Source: Rhizobium leguminosarum (GTDB lineage: Bacteria > Pseudomonadota > Alphaproteobacteria > Rhizobiales > Rhizobiaceae). From it: a stretch of 64,000 bases of DNA. Of the stretch, positions 16,792 through 25,593 are shown piece after piece. Location: NCBI RefSeq assembly GCF_002953715.1, contig NZ_CP025012.1, positions 496,001 to 560,000 of the forward strand. Reading direction: 5' to 3'. A program made the translations under genes and the position numbers. Numbering within the stretch: position 1 is the stretch's first letter; every line of letters starts with the position of its first letter. The notes under the pieces are model-generated. The model made no database searches. It had not been told where the DNA came from and saw only the letters and a list, made by a program, of their open reading frames with translations.

Positions 16792-19590
16792 TTAGATCAA
16801 TGCCTCATGCGACAGCGCAAAGGACGGCTCGAAGACGTCCTTCACGGCCAGCGTGAAATCGTGGCTGGTGACGTTGCCGGCCGCGTCATAGGCTTCGGCG
16901 GTGAAGGTCAGGCTGTGGTGGCTTTCGAAATCGATCGCCGCCTTCGTCTGGATCTTGTTGCCGACGAGCTTGAATATGCCGTCCGCATCATCCGTCAGCC
17001 GCCATTTTACCGTGCCGCCTTCCGGATCGCGTGCCGACAGAAGCCCGACCGAGGTGCCGATCGCGATATTCTCGGAGACCGAGCTGCGCGAGAAGGCGAG
17101 ATTGGTCGGCGCTTTGTTGATCGGCACCTCGTTGACGTCGAGAACGTTGATCGTGATGTCCTTTTCCACGGTGACCTTGCCGTCCGAGACTGCCACCTTG
17201 ATCGTGTGCGACTTGGCGGTCTCGTAGTCGAACGCCTTGGAGGTGACGATACGGTCGCCCTTCAGCCGGAAGTGATCGTTGGCGCCATCGAGCAGCGTAT
17301 AGGTGAGCTTGTCACCGTCGGCGTCATGGGCGCTGAGGAGGCCGACCGTCGTCCAGATCGGGGTGTCCTCGGACAGGGCGGTTTTCGACAGCTGGATATT
17401 GGTCGGTGCGGCATTGCTGCTATCGGGCTTGAAGGCTCCCTTGGCAAAGTCATAGATGCCGTCGGCAAAGCGCGCGAATTCGACGTCTGTCAGCGTGTCC
17501 GTACCCTCCTGCGCGCTCGTCAGGATGTGATCGCCGTTGTTCAATGCGAAGGAAAAATTGGCGAAATTGCCGGAGAAGACCGCCGTGTCGGTGCCGGCGC
17601 CGCCGTTGATGGTGTCGTTTCCGGCGCCGCCGGTCAATTTGTCATTGCCGGCCTTGCCATTGATGATGTCGTTGCCGGCGCTGCCGTCGAAAATGTCGTT
17701 GCCGTCAGTGCCGGTAAATTCGTCGTTGCCGCTGCCGGTCTTGACGTCAATGCCGGAGACGTAGCCGATGATGGAAGCCCCGAGATTTCCCAGTTCGTCG
17801 GAAAGATCGAGGTGGGCGCTGTCCGTCAATGCCAGTGAGGGGTTAAAATTGTGGTCCGGATCAGTCGACCAGACGATCTTGTTAAAGCTTTCGAACTGCG
17901 CGCTCGAACCGGAAACCCAATTTCCCACCGTTTCGAGGACTTCGATGTTCTTGATCGTCAGGCCCCTTAGCTCAAGGGCTTGCAGACTATCAATCCCGGC
18001 GCCGCCATCGATTGTTCCGGCAGGCTGCGATGAGAATACCTGCAAGGCAATTGCATCGTCGCCGTCGCCCGCATTGATGTCGAAGACCTCAGGAATACGG
18101 CCGCCAGAATCACCATCGGAGATCGTATCGTTGCCCGCGCCGCCTCGGATGACGTCATTTCCGGCATTGCCGAATATGTGGTCGTTGCCATCGCCGCCAT
18201 TCAGCGTGTCATTACCATCTCCGCCAACGATCTGATCGTTTCCGGCGCCGCCGTTCAGCGTGTCTGCGCCGTCACCGCCATTGATTCTGTCGTTGCCTGC
18301 GCCTGTCGTGATCGCATTGTCGCCGCTTGATCCCGTCACATTTGCGGAGACCAAACCCAGTTCGTCGGCAAGGTCTACCGTCCCTGAATCCGAGATGACC
18401 AGGGTGACCGCGACGAGAGGGTTGATTTCGGAGTCGCGGATGACATCGTAAGCTTCGAACTCGGCGCCAGTCTTGGTAATCGTGGCACCGTGCGTATCCA
18501 GGACATTCAAAGCCGGATTCGGCGGGGTTTCGATGCCAGGCGTGAAGGTTTGCGTGGCAAAACTGTAGAGACCGTCGGCAAAGCGCGCCAATTCAACGTC
18601 TGTCAGGGTGTCCGTGCCGTCCAGCGCGCTCGTCAGGATATGGTTGCCATTGCCGGTCGCGAAGGAATAGTTGGCGAAATTGCCGGAGAAGACCGCCGTG
18701 TCGATGCCGGCGCCGCCATTTATCACGTCGTTGCCGCCGCCGCCGGTCAGTCTGTCGTTGCCGGCCCTGCCATTGATGATGTCGTTGCCGCCACTGCCGT
18801 CGAAAATGTCGTTGCCGTCGCTGCCCGTAAACTCGTCGTCGCCGCCGCCGGTCTTGACGTCAACACCGGCATAGCCGGTAATGAACGCTCCGCGAATACC
18901 CAGTTCGTCTGAAAGATCCAGGTGGGCGCTGTCCGTCAACACCAATGAGGGGTTATAGTTGTAAGCCGGATTGTTCGACCAGACGATCTTGTCAAAGCTT
19001 TCGAACTGCGCGCTCGAACCGCTAACCGGATATCCCGTCGTTTCAAGGATTTCGACGTTCTTGATCGTCAGGCCACTAAGCGACAAGGCCTGCAGCGTGT
19101 CGATCCCGGCACCGCCATCGATTGTTCCGGTCACGAATGAAGCGGATACCTGCACGGTGATCGCATCGTCTCCGTCGCCCGCATCGATGTCCAAGACTTC
19201 CGGCACCCGGCCGCCGGGTCCGGGCAGAAAGCCGGAACCACCGTCGACGATTGTATCGTTGCCGGCGCCGCCGATCAATTTGTCGTTGCCGCCATTGCCA
19301 TTGATGAAGTCATTGCCGGCGCCGCCATTCAGCGTGTCTACCCCGTCACCACCCAATAGCGTGTCGTTGCCTGCGCCCGTCGTGATCGTGCTGCCGCTGC
19401 TCGAGCCCGTCACCCTTGCGGAAACCGAGCCCAGTTCGTCGGCCAGGTCTGCCACGCCGGAATCCGAGACGGCGAGGGTGACGGCGGCGAGGGGAGTGGC
19501 GGCAGAGTGGCGGATGATGTCGTAAGCTTCGAACTCAGCGCCGGTCTTGGTGATCGTTGCGCCGTTCGTGTTCAGAATATTCAAGGCCAT
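16792..19590 (-). CDS. RTX calcium-binding protein with internal duplication and cadherin-like domains
   Basis: 932 residues without an N-terminal signal peptide, as expected for a type I secreted protein. Residues 1-355 and 359-720 are two tandem copies of one module: a 60-residue head (ATITKTGAEFEAYD), an RTX block of GGxGxDxxx repeats (71-116; 428-497), a beta-rich middle part, a second RTX block (246-296; 620-668) and a tail (VFSGNFAN.SF). Two cadherin-like domains follow (about 727-820 and 824-920). Likely a Ca2+-stabilised surface or matrix protein (adhesin); no enzymatic domain seen. No type I secretion genes are in the window. Its 3' end adjoins an IS110 relic, so a longer ancestral C-terminus cannot be excluded. 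Confidence 0.85.
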   Translation of the reverse strand: MALNILNTNGATITKTGAEFEAYDIIRHSAATPLAAVTLAVSDSGVADLADELGSVSARVTGSSSGSTITTGAGNDTLLGGDGVDTLNGGAGNDFINGNGGNDKLIGGAGNDTIVDGGSGFLPGPGGRVPEVLDIDAGDGDDAITVQVSASFVTGTIDGGAGIDTLQALSLSGLTIKNVEILETTGYPVSGSSAQFESFDKIVWSNNPAYNYNPSLVLTDSAHLDLSDELGIRGAFITGYAGVDVKTGGGDDEFTGSDGNDIFDGSGGNDIINGRAGNDRLTGGGGNDVINGGAGIDTAVFSGNFANYSFATGNGNHILTSALDGTDTLTDVELARFADGLYSFATQTFTPGIETPPNPALNVLDTHGATITKTGAEFEAYDVIRDSEINPLVAVTLVISDSGTVDLADELGLVSANVTGSSGDNAITTGAGNDRINGGDGADTLNGGAGNDQIVGGDGNDTLNGGDGNDHIFGNAGNDVIRGGAGNDTISDGDSGGRIPEVFDINAGDGDDAIALQVFSSQPAGTIDGGAGIDSLQALELRGLTIKNIEVLETVGNWVSGSSAQFESFNKIVWSTDPDHNFNPSLALTDSAHLDLSDELGNLGASIIGYVSGIDVKTGSGNDEFTGTDGNDIFDGSAGNDIINGKAGNDKLTGGAGNDTINGGAGTDTAVFSGNFANFSFALNNGDHILTSAQEGTDTLTDVEFARFADGIYDFAKGAFKPDSSNAAPTNIQLSKTALSEDTPIWTTVGLLSAHDADGDKLTYTLLDGANDHFRLKGDRIVTSKAFDYETAKSHTIKVAVSDGKVTVEKDITINVLDVNEVPINKAPTNLAFSRSSVSENIAIGTSVGLLSARDPEGGTVKWRLTDDADGIFKLVGNKIQTKAAIDFESHHSLTFTAEAYDAAGNVTSHDFTLAVKDVFEPSFALSHEALI

Positions 19591-19871
19591 ATTAAACTTT
19601 CCAAAAAGATGCGTTGTATTCTATGAAAATGAGAAATCCTCAGTAGAACTGTTCTTGCAGCTTCAACGGACGACAACCCCCTGGGGATCTATGCCAATCC
19701 CCGAATAAGTTTTCAATGCAAAATTGTGTCGTTTCATCGCTTTTTTAATGAAAAACTAAGGATTAAATACTAGGGAAACGAATTTAATTTGAGAACTCAA
19801 AGCCACACTCTGGTGTCGTAAATAGTATTATCTTTCATTTTCGGGTGACATTATCTCGCAAAAATTGTGTT

Positions 19872-20342
19872 TTAAGCGGGTTCTTCCGTAGTCTGCGCCG
19901 CGCGACCATTTGCGTCACTATCGCAGGTTGGTGTTGGCTTCGACTTGTTCGGACCTCGCACGAGCTTGATGAGGCCCGCCTCCGTCGGGGCAAATCCGCA
20001 GGCGTGGCAGAAGCCGGTCAGGTGCGGCTCGAAATCGACATGCAGCCATTCGGCGCCGCGCTCCCGCGCAACCCGCGTTGCTTCCTTGACCAGACGCGTT
20101 GCGATCCCCTGCCGCTACATGTCGGGATGGACCGATGTATCGAGGATGAAGGCGTGGATGCCGCCATCCCAGGCGACGTTGACGAAGCCGACGATCCGGT
20201 CGACCTGATGGGCGCCGATGTGGGCGAGGCTGCGGGACAGGATGGGGGTGAAATCCCGGCCTTGCCTGCTGTCCCAGGCGGCGAAAAAGAGCGCGTTCAG
20301 GTCCGCGGCGGAGGGGAAGGGGTCGATGCGCAGTTCCAGCAT
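19872..20342 (-). pseudogene. GNAT acetyltransferase broken by one in-frame stop
   Basis: The frame encodes 75 residues from ATG 20342, then TAG (20115-20117), then 80 more residues in the same frame to TAA at 19872. The stop sits at the first position of the acetyl-CoA motif (Q/R)xxGx(G/A): ..VHPDM-stop-RQGIATRLV.. followed by the usual EWLHVDFEPHLTGFCHACGFAPTEAGL. A single C-to-T change turning CAG into TAG explains it. Upstream the frame extends to 20411, overlapping the preceding small ORF by 4 bp. Probably a non-functional gene, unless the stop is read through. Confidence 0.75.
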
Positions 20343-20407
20343 GGGCGGTTCCCATCCTTCAGCGGGCATGGAGGTCTTCCGGATCAACGGTGGGCGACGT
20401 TGCAGGC

Positions 20408-20677
20408 TCATTCCGTCACGGCGACGAGCCGGCCGTCGCTTCGCTCGAAGATCCTGTCGGAGAGAAAGTCGGCGCCGCGGTGCTTCGCGATGTCGATCAG
20501 CTGCCGGCCGTGATTAGCGCGGATGCCGCTTTTCGGTCGATCACGGCGACCTCGTCGCGCTGAAGCAGGGAGCAATGCGCCATCCGGGACATTCGGGCCC
20601 ACCATCGCCCAGAATTCATCCGTCAGCACGATGGCCAGCGTCAGCGGCGGGTTATCGCCGATGCGGTAGGCGTTCAT
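20408..20677 (-). CDS. Small hypothetical ORF, possibly frame-damaged
   Basis: 89 residues from ATG 20677. The beginning (DNPPLTLAIVLTDEFWAMVG) and the end (LIDIAKHRGADFLSDRIFERSDGRLVAVTE) read like real protein, but the middle is arginine-rich and the +1 frame there reads LLQRDEVAVIDRKAASALITAGS, which looks more protein-like. Two compensating frameshifts or a frameshift plus truncation are possible. Its TGA overlaps an ATG in frame with the GNAT relic (4 bp). No family recognised. Confidence 0.4.
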   Translation of the reverse strand: MNAYRIGDNPPLTLAIVLTDEFWAMVGPNVPDGALLPASARRGRRDRPKSGIRANHGRQLIDIAKHRGADFLSDRIFERSDGRLVAVTE

Positions 20678-20779
20678 GTGATCGTCGACCCGTTCTTCCT
20701 TTTTCCCGCGGAATTTTCCCCTGCGCGGCCCGGCGGATGGAATCGACTTAAGGAAAAATTATGCAGCAATTTAAAGGAT

Positions 20780-20820
20780 TACAGCGCCCTTTGCGGCTCT
20801 CGAAAAGACGCGCGGGGCTG
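20780..20820 (-). repeat. Short dispersed repeat, copy 2
   Basis: Read on the minus strand it has the core CGCGCGTCTTTTCGAGAGCC and then GCAAAGGGCGCTGTA, matching the copy at 13123-13165 almost base for base. It begins 17 bp past the stop of the L,D-transpeptidase gene (20838) and may act as its transcript end. Confidence 0.65.
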
Positions 20821-20837
20821 AAAGTATTGCGCCGCCG

Positions 20838-21587
20838 TTAGATGACGATGACGCGGGTTCCCACATTGACGCGGTCGTAAAGGTCGACGACGTCTTCGTT
20901 ACGCAGGCGGATGCAGCCGGAGGAGACGGCGCTGCCGATCGACCAGGGGGCGTTGGTGCCGTGAATGCGGTAAAGCGTCGAGCCGAGATACATGGCACGG
21001 GCGCCAAGTGGGTTTTCCGCCCCGCCGTCCATGCGTGCCGGCAGGTAATGGCCCTTGGCGGCTTCGCGGCTGATCATCTCGGAAGGCGGCGTCCAATCCG
21101 GCCATTCGGTCTTGCGGGTGATCTTGTGGGCGCCTGCCCATTCGAAGCCCGGCTTGCCGACGCCGACGCCGTAGCGGCGCGCCTTGCCGCCTTGCATGAC
21201 CAGATAGAGGAAGCGGTTGTTGGTATCGATGACGATCGTGCCGGGCTTTTCCTGCGTGTCGTAGTCGACCATCTGTGGCAGGTATTGCGGTTCGATCGGA
21301 TGACGGATCGACGGGATGCCGGGATTGATCGCCGAAACGGTCTGCGGTGACACCTGCGGCGCCCGGCGGATGATACGGCGCTGGAAAAGGCCGCGCTGCT
21401 GCGGCTGGATGACCGTCCGCTGGTAGACGACGGGACGAACCGTGCCACCGCCCAACTGGTTGATCCAGGGTGCGGTCAGATCGGGGCTGAGAACGACCGG
21501 CGGGCGGGTGGCGTAGCGGTCGTCTGCAAGGGCGGCCGTGGAGAAAATGCCGAAAAGGGCTGCGGCAAGAACAAGCTGTTTCATCAT
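20838..21587 (-). CDS. L,D-transpeptidase (YkuD family), paralogue 2
   Basis: 249 residues; signal peptide of about 21 residues (to ALA), a basic/Gln-rich linker (about 50-110), then the YkuD domain with HGTNAPWSIG ... SSGCIRL (catalytic Cys) and TRVIVI at the end. Periplasmic peptidoglycan 3-3 cross-linking or protein-anchoring enzyme. Clear paralogue of the gene at 14533-15225. A GC-rich hairpin (21641-21659) lies in its 5' region. Confidence 0.9.
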   Translation of the reverse strand: MMKQLVLAAALFGIFSTAALADDRYATRPPVVLSPDLTAPWINQLGGGTVRPVVYQRTVIQPQQRGLFQRRIIRRAPQVSPQTVSAINPGIPSIRHPIEPQYLPQMVDYDTQEKPGTIVIDTNNRFLYLVMQGGKARRYGVGVGKPGFEWAGAHKITRKTEWPDWTPPSEMISREAAKGHYLPARMDGGAENPLGARAMYLGSTLYRIHGTNAPWSIGSAVSSGCIRLRNEDVVDLYDRVNVGTRVIVI

Positions 21588-21835
21588 CGGACGAACTCTC
21601 TACAAATGACCGAAAATGCGCTGGCGGGACATGTCCGCCCGGGCGGAGATGTTCCGCCCGGGAAAGACGCTGCCACCCAATCCGCCAGCGAATGGTAAAG
21701 ATCGATTCACGAAAAGCCGACCGATCGGATAAACTTTTCGTCAGGGTTACCGTTCGGTTTGGAAAGACGGTTTGCAAATGGTAAAGCCGGAATCATGAGC
21801 AGAGAACGAAGCGGATCCCCGCAGAATGAAGGATC

Positions 21836-22465
21836 ATGAGCGCGACAGGCATCATCATCGGCGAGGACGGCAGGAGCCGCTGCCACTGGCACGCCAATCT
21901 GCCCGATTATCTCCGCTATCATGACGAGGAATGGGGCCGCCCTGTCACCGATGATATCCGCCTCTTCGAGAAGATCTGCCTCGAAGGCTTCCAGTCCGGC
22001 CTTTCCTGGCTGACCATCCTGCGCAAACGCCAGAATTTCCGCGCCGCCTTTTCCGGTTTCGATTTCGAAAAGGTCGCCCTCTTCGGCGAAGGGGATGTCG
22101 CTCGCTGCCTTGGCGATGCCGGCATCATCCGCCATCGCGGCAAGATCGTCTCGACCATCAACAATGCCATGCGCGCGATCGAACTCCGGGACGAATTCGG
22201 CTCGCTCGCTCATTATTTCTGGCGCTACGAGCCCGGCCATAACGAGAGACCGGTGGTGGTCGACCGCGAGCATATCGTCGCCAATCCGACGACGCCGACA
22301 TCGGTGGTCATTTCGAAGGATCTGAAGAAACGCGGCTGGACCTTTGTCGGCCCGACTACAGTTTATGCTTTCATGCAGGCGATGGGTCTCGTCAACGATC
22401 ATCTGGAAGGCTGCTTCTGCCGGCCCGAGGTCGAGGCGATGCGCACCGCTCTGGTTCGCCCATGA
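21836..22465 (+). CDS. tag: DNA-3-methyladenine glycosylase I
   Basis: 209 residues; removes 3-methyladenine from alkylated DNA. Typical Tag signatures: RCHWHANLPDYLRYHDEEWGRP at the N-terminus (zinc ligands Cys/His, shown here in part), GFQSGLSWLTILRKR in the helix-hairpin-helix core, and C-terminal HLEGCFC for the zinc site. ATG follows AATGAAGGATC. Its TGA overlaps the next ATG by 4 bp. Confidence 0.93.
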   Translation: MSATGIIIGEDGRSRCHWHANLPDYLRYHDEEWGRPVTDDIRLFEKICLEGFQSGLSWLTILRKRQNFRAAFSGFDFEKVALFGEGDVARCLGDAGIIRHRGKIVSTINNAMRAIELRDEFGSLAHYFWRYEPGHNERPVVVDREHIVANPTTPTSVVISKDLKKRGWTFVGPTTVYAFMQAMGLVNDHLEGCFCRPEVEAMRTALVRP

Positions 22466-22965
22466 AAGATCATCCCGTGAGAACACTGATCGCCGCCGCG
22501 GCCCTTTTCCTCCTGACCGTCTCCGCCATGGCGCAGACGCCGCAGCTCGATCCCGGTGAGAAGCTGGAGAAGCTGCAATTCCCGGCCGTCACCATGCAGT
22601 TGAAGGGCTGGACGAAGTTCGGCAATGGCCATGTCTACACGTTGCCGGTGCGCGCCGGCCAGCACCTGAAAGTCAGCTTTTCGACGAAAAGCAAATTTGC
22701 CTTCCTGGCGATTTTCGACCTGTCGAAACCCGATGACGAGGCCTTCTTCGGCACCGACGAAGACGGCATGAGCTTCGAGACGACGATCAAGGAAAACGCC
22801 ACCTGGCTGCTGCGCCCCTATTATTCCAAGGTCTCGCCGCGCCGCGGCCTCGGCGCTCCGTTCAGCATCCTGATCGAGCCGCTGGCGGCTGCCCCGCAGC
22901 AGCCGAAACCGGCCGCCGAGCCGGAGCGCCCGTCGCTGTTTCCGAAGGCGCCTGCCAAGCAATGA
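22462..22965 (+). CDS. Hypothetical exported protein
   Basis: 167 residues with a signal peptide (cleavage probably after AMA, about residue 24), a central beta-rich region (VYTLPVRAGQHLKVSF, SFETTIKENATWLLRPYYS) reminiscent of bacterial pre-peptidase-like or C2-type folds, and a Pro/Ala-rich C-terminal tail. Translationally coupled to tag by a 4-bp overlap. Function unknown; probably periplasmic. Confidence 0.7.
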   Translation: MKDHPVRTLIAAAALFLLTVSAMAQTPQLDPGEKLEKLQFPAVTMQLKGWTKFGNGHVYTLPVRAGQHLKVSFSTKSKFAFLAIFDLSKPDDEAFFGTDEDGMSFETTIKENATWLLRPYYSKVSPRRGLGAPFSILIEPLAAAPQQPKPAAEPERPSLFPKAPAKQ

Positions 22966-22986
22966 GGTAAGAGCTGCAAGCGCAGC

Positions 22987-23691
22987 TTATGAGAGGCGGT
23001 CGATCAGGTCGCGCAATTCGCCAAGGTGGTCGATCTTGCGGAAACGCGGCGCCTCTTTCGGCTCGTCCACATGTTCCAGCACCCAGGTGAGTTCATGCGG
23101 TACGAAGACGCCGTAGCTGCCGGCGGCGATCGCCGGCACGATGTCCGATTTCAGCGAATTACCGACCATCATCGCCCGCTCCGGCCCGTCGCCGACCTTG
23201 GCGAAGATGCGGCGATAGGTGACGGCCGTCTTGTCGGAGACGATCTCGACGGCATCGAAGAAGTCGCCGAGCCCGGATTGGGCAAGCTTGCGCTCCTGAT
23301 CGAAGAGATCGCCCTTGGTGATCATCACAAGCAGGTATTTGCCGGCAAGCGCCTCCAGCGTGTCGCGCACATGCGGCATGGTTTCGACGGGATGAGAGAG
23401 GAGCTCGCGGCCGGTATCGAGGATCTTGGCGATCACGCCAGCCGGAATCTTGCCCTCGGTGATTTCGATCGCCGTCTCGATCATCGACAGCGTGAAACCC
23501 TTGATGCCGAAGCCGTAGTGGCGAAGGTTGCGCTTCTCGGCTTCCAGCAGCCGTTCGGAAATCTTCGGTCCTTCGGCGAAATCGGCAAGAAGCCCGGTGA
23601 AATGCGCTTCCGTCAGTCGGTAATATTGTTCGTTCTGCCAGAGTGTATCATCGGCATCGAAGCCGATCGTGGTCAATGGTCGCGTCGCCAT
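22987..23691 (-). CDS. HAD-superfamily hydrolase
   Basis: 234 residues from ATG 23691. HAD motif I is FDADDTLW (about 10-17), motif II MITKGD (Thr near 125), motif III K..R, and motif IV GNSLKSD (near 175). Cap type fits the YjjG/haloacid dehalogenase group, so a small-molecule phosphatase is likely. Upstream in-frame extension to 24045 runs through a RIME-type repeat and is not protein-like. Convergent with the exported protein gene. Confidence 0.85.
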   Translation of the reverse strand: MATRPLTTIGFDADDTLWQNEQYYRLTEAHFTGLLADFAEGPKISERLLEAEKRNLRHYGFGIKGFTLSMIETAIEITEGKIPAGVIAKILDTGRELLSHPVETMPHVRDTLEALAGKYLLVMITKGDLFDQERKLAQSGLGDFFDAVEIVSDKTAVTYRRIFAKVGDGPERAMMVGNSLKSDIVPAIAAGSYGVFVPHELTWVLEHVDEPKEAPRFRKIDHLGELRDLIDRLS

Positions 23692-23704
23692 ATGCGCACC
23701 TCGA

Positions 23705-23816
23705 GAGCATGATGCCGAAAAGTGTGAGCGGTTTTCGGACGACATCATGCTCTTGCTAATAAAATTAGAACAGGATTCAGATTTTGGGCCGACCCGGCCT
23801 AAAATCATCCTGTTCT
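23705..23816 (+). repeat. RIME-like element, second type
   Basis: First palindrome arms GAGCATGATG (23705-23714) and CATCATGCTC (23743-23752); second palindrome arms AGAACAGGAT (23767-23776) and ATCCTGTTCT (23807-23816) with inner arms ATTTTGGGCC / GGCCTAAAAT. The first half is shared with 49586-49639. It occupies part of the 352-bp gap between the HAD hydrolase start and the aldo/keto reductase; the rest of the gap (23817-24043) shows no gene and presumably holds the reductase promoter. Confidence 0.8.
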
Positions 23817-24043
23817 GGAAATATGGCCGGCAATCTATCGGATGCCTGTGTCGAGACAAGGGCATTCCGGCTTTACAGCGCTGCGCGTCGGCGTTGAAAA
23901 GCGCCGCCGCCGCACTACATGAAAATCGCCTCACCTTGCAGCCAGCCACGGCTGTGCCTGTCATATGCGGGCCAATAATCAAAAAATGAAGTTCAGCAGT
24001 TCGCAAGTCCCTCTTGCGGCAGACACAAAGGAATTTTTCCACC

Positions 24044-25093
24044 ATGCGTTACAATCAACTCGGAAATACGGGACTTTTCGTCTCGGAAATCTGCCTGGGC
24101 ACGATGACCTTCGGCGAAGCCAAACAGGGCAGTATGTGGGGCGCCATCGCCGACGTCGATCAGAATGCCGCCGACCGGATCGTCGAGCGCTCGCTTGCAT
24201 CAGGCGTCAATTTCATCGACACGGCCGACGTCTATTCATCCGGCGAGTCCGAAAGGTTGCTCGGCCAGGCGCTGAAGAACCTCGACATCAAGCGCAAGGA
24301 CGTCGTCATTGCCACCAAGGTCTACGGCGTCATGGGCGACAAGCCGAACGACCGCGGCGCCTCGCGCGGTCACATCATGGATTCGGTCGAGGCGAGCCTC
24401 GAGCGCCTGCAGACCGATCATATCGACCTCTATCAGATCCACGCGACCGATACGGTGACGCCGATCGAGGAGACGCTGCGCGCCTTCGACGATCTCGTTT
24501 CTCGTGGTCTCGTGCGCTATATCGGCGTCTCCAACTGGCAGGCTTGGCGCATTTCCAAGGCGCTCGGCCTCTCCGAACGCCGCGGCTTTGCCCGTTTTGA
24601 AACCGTGCAGGCCTATTACTCCATCGCCGGCCGCGATCTCGAACGTGACATCGTGCCGATGATGCAGGAAGAAAAGCTCGGCCTGATGGTCTGGTCGCCG
24701 CTCGCCGGCGGTCTGCTCTCGGGCAAGTATGGTCCAGGCGCCCCCGGCAACGGCGAAGGCCGCCGCGCTAGTTTCGATTTCCCGCCCGTCGACAAGGACA
24801 AGGCCTGGGCCTGCGTCGCCGTCATGCGCGAAGTCGCCGAAAAGCACGGCGTCAGCGTCGCCACCGTGGCGCTCGCCTATATCCTCGCCAAGCCCTTCGT
24901 CACCACAGTCATCATCGGCGCCAAGCGGGTCGATCAGCTCGACCAGAACCTTGCCGCCGTCAAGCTGAAGCTCGATGAAGACGATATGAGGAAGCTCGAC
25001 GAGGTGAGCGCGCTTGCTCCGGAATATCCGGGCTGGATGCTGGCGCGACAGGGCGCCGGCCGCCGCCCGACCGATTTCGAGCCGAAGGACTGA
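24044..25093 (+). CDS. Aldo/keto reductase
   Basis: 349 residues; NADPH-dependent reductase of aldehydes/ketones with a TIM barrel. AKR signatures include FIDTADVYSSGESE (catalytic Asp and Tyr), ATKV (Lys), DLYQIHATD (His) and a C-terminal VIIGAKRVDQLDQNL for cofactor binding. Length and SGESE motif suit the YajO/GPR69-type group. Start chosen at MRYNQLG, as in the family; the frame is open ten codons earlier. Ends at a clear terminator. Confidence 0.9.
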   Translation: MRYNQLGNTGLFVSEICLGTMTFGEAKQGSMWGAIADVDQNAADRIVERSLASGVNFIDTADVYSSGESERLLGQALKNLDIKRKDVVIATKVYGVMGDKPNDRGASRGHIMDSVEASLERLQTDHIDLYQIHATDTVTPIEETLRAFDDLVSRGLVRYIGVSNWQAWRISKALGLSERRGFARFETVQAYYSIAGRDLERDIVPMMQEEKLGLMVWSPLAGGLLSGKYGPGAPGNGEGRRASFDFPPVDKDKAWACVAVMREVAEKHGVSVATVALAYILAKPFVTTVIIGAKRVDQLDQNLAAVKLKLDEDDMRKLDEVSALAPEYPGWMLARQGAGRRPTDFEPKD

Positions 25094-25111
25094 CCTCGCC
25101 AACATAGTCTT

Positions 25112-25145
25112 GGGGAACGCCTGACATTTCCGGCGTTCCCCTTTT
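25112..25145 (+). terminator. Rho-independent terminator of the aldo/keto reductase
   Basis: Stem GGGGAACGCC (25112-25121) / GGCGTTCCCC (25132-25141), 10-nt loop, followed by TTTT. Located 19 bp past the reductase stop. Confidence 0.85.
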
Positions 25146-25158
25146 CATCAACGATCGA

Positions 25159-25518
25159 TTATTTGCCGTGGGCCTTGAGCCAGGCGTTCATCTCGGCGAT
25201 CTCGGCTTCCTGCGCCTTGATGACGGCTTCGGCGAGCTTGCGGATATCGGGATCTTTTCCATATTGAAGCTCGATCCTGGCCATATCGATCGCGCCCTGA
25301 TGGTGCGGGATCATGCCGCGGACGAAATCCGCATCGGCATTGCCGCTATACTCGATCATCATATCCTTGTGCATCTTGGCATTCGCCTCGCTGAAGGCGT
25401 GGCTTGCCGCATCGTGGTTGCCCATCGGCTTGCTCATATCCATCGGCTTGTCTTCGGCAAGGACCGGAGCGGCAATGATGGCGAGCATTGCGGTGAGGGC
25501 GATGATTTTCAGAGACAT
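25159..25518 (-). CDS. DUF305 exported protein (CopM-like)
   Basis: 119 residues with a signal peptide (to VLA, about residue 21), a Met-rich stretch ([11 protein letters not shown]), then the four-helix DUF305 domain with the hallmark [12 protein letters not shown] (near 70-81). DUF305 proteins are often found with copper-handling genes, and the Met/His content fits periplasmic metal binding. The gene upstream on the same strand (25594-25962) is also Cys/Met/His-rich, supporting a joint metal role; this is inference. Confidence 0.82.
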   Translation of the reverse strand: MSLKIIALTAMLAIIAAPVLAEDKPMDMSKPMGNHDAASHAFSEANAKMHKDMMIEYSGNADADFVRGMIPHHQGAIDMARIELQYGKDPDIRKLAEAVIKAQEAEIAEMNAWLKAHGK

Positions 25519-25593
25519 GAGAGTTCCTTCCTCTGTCTGACAATAGGTTTGCCGGGCGGCTGGGCCTCCCGATTGGCGTGGATAGTAGTGGTG

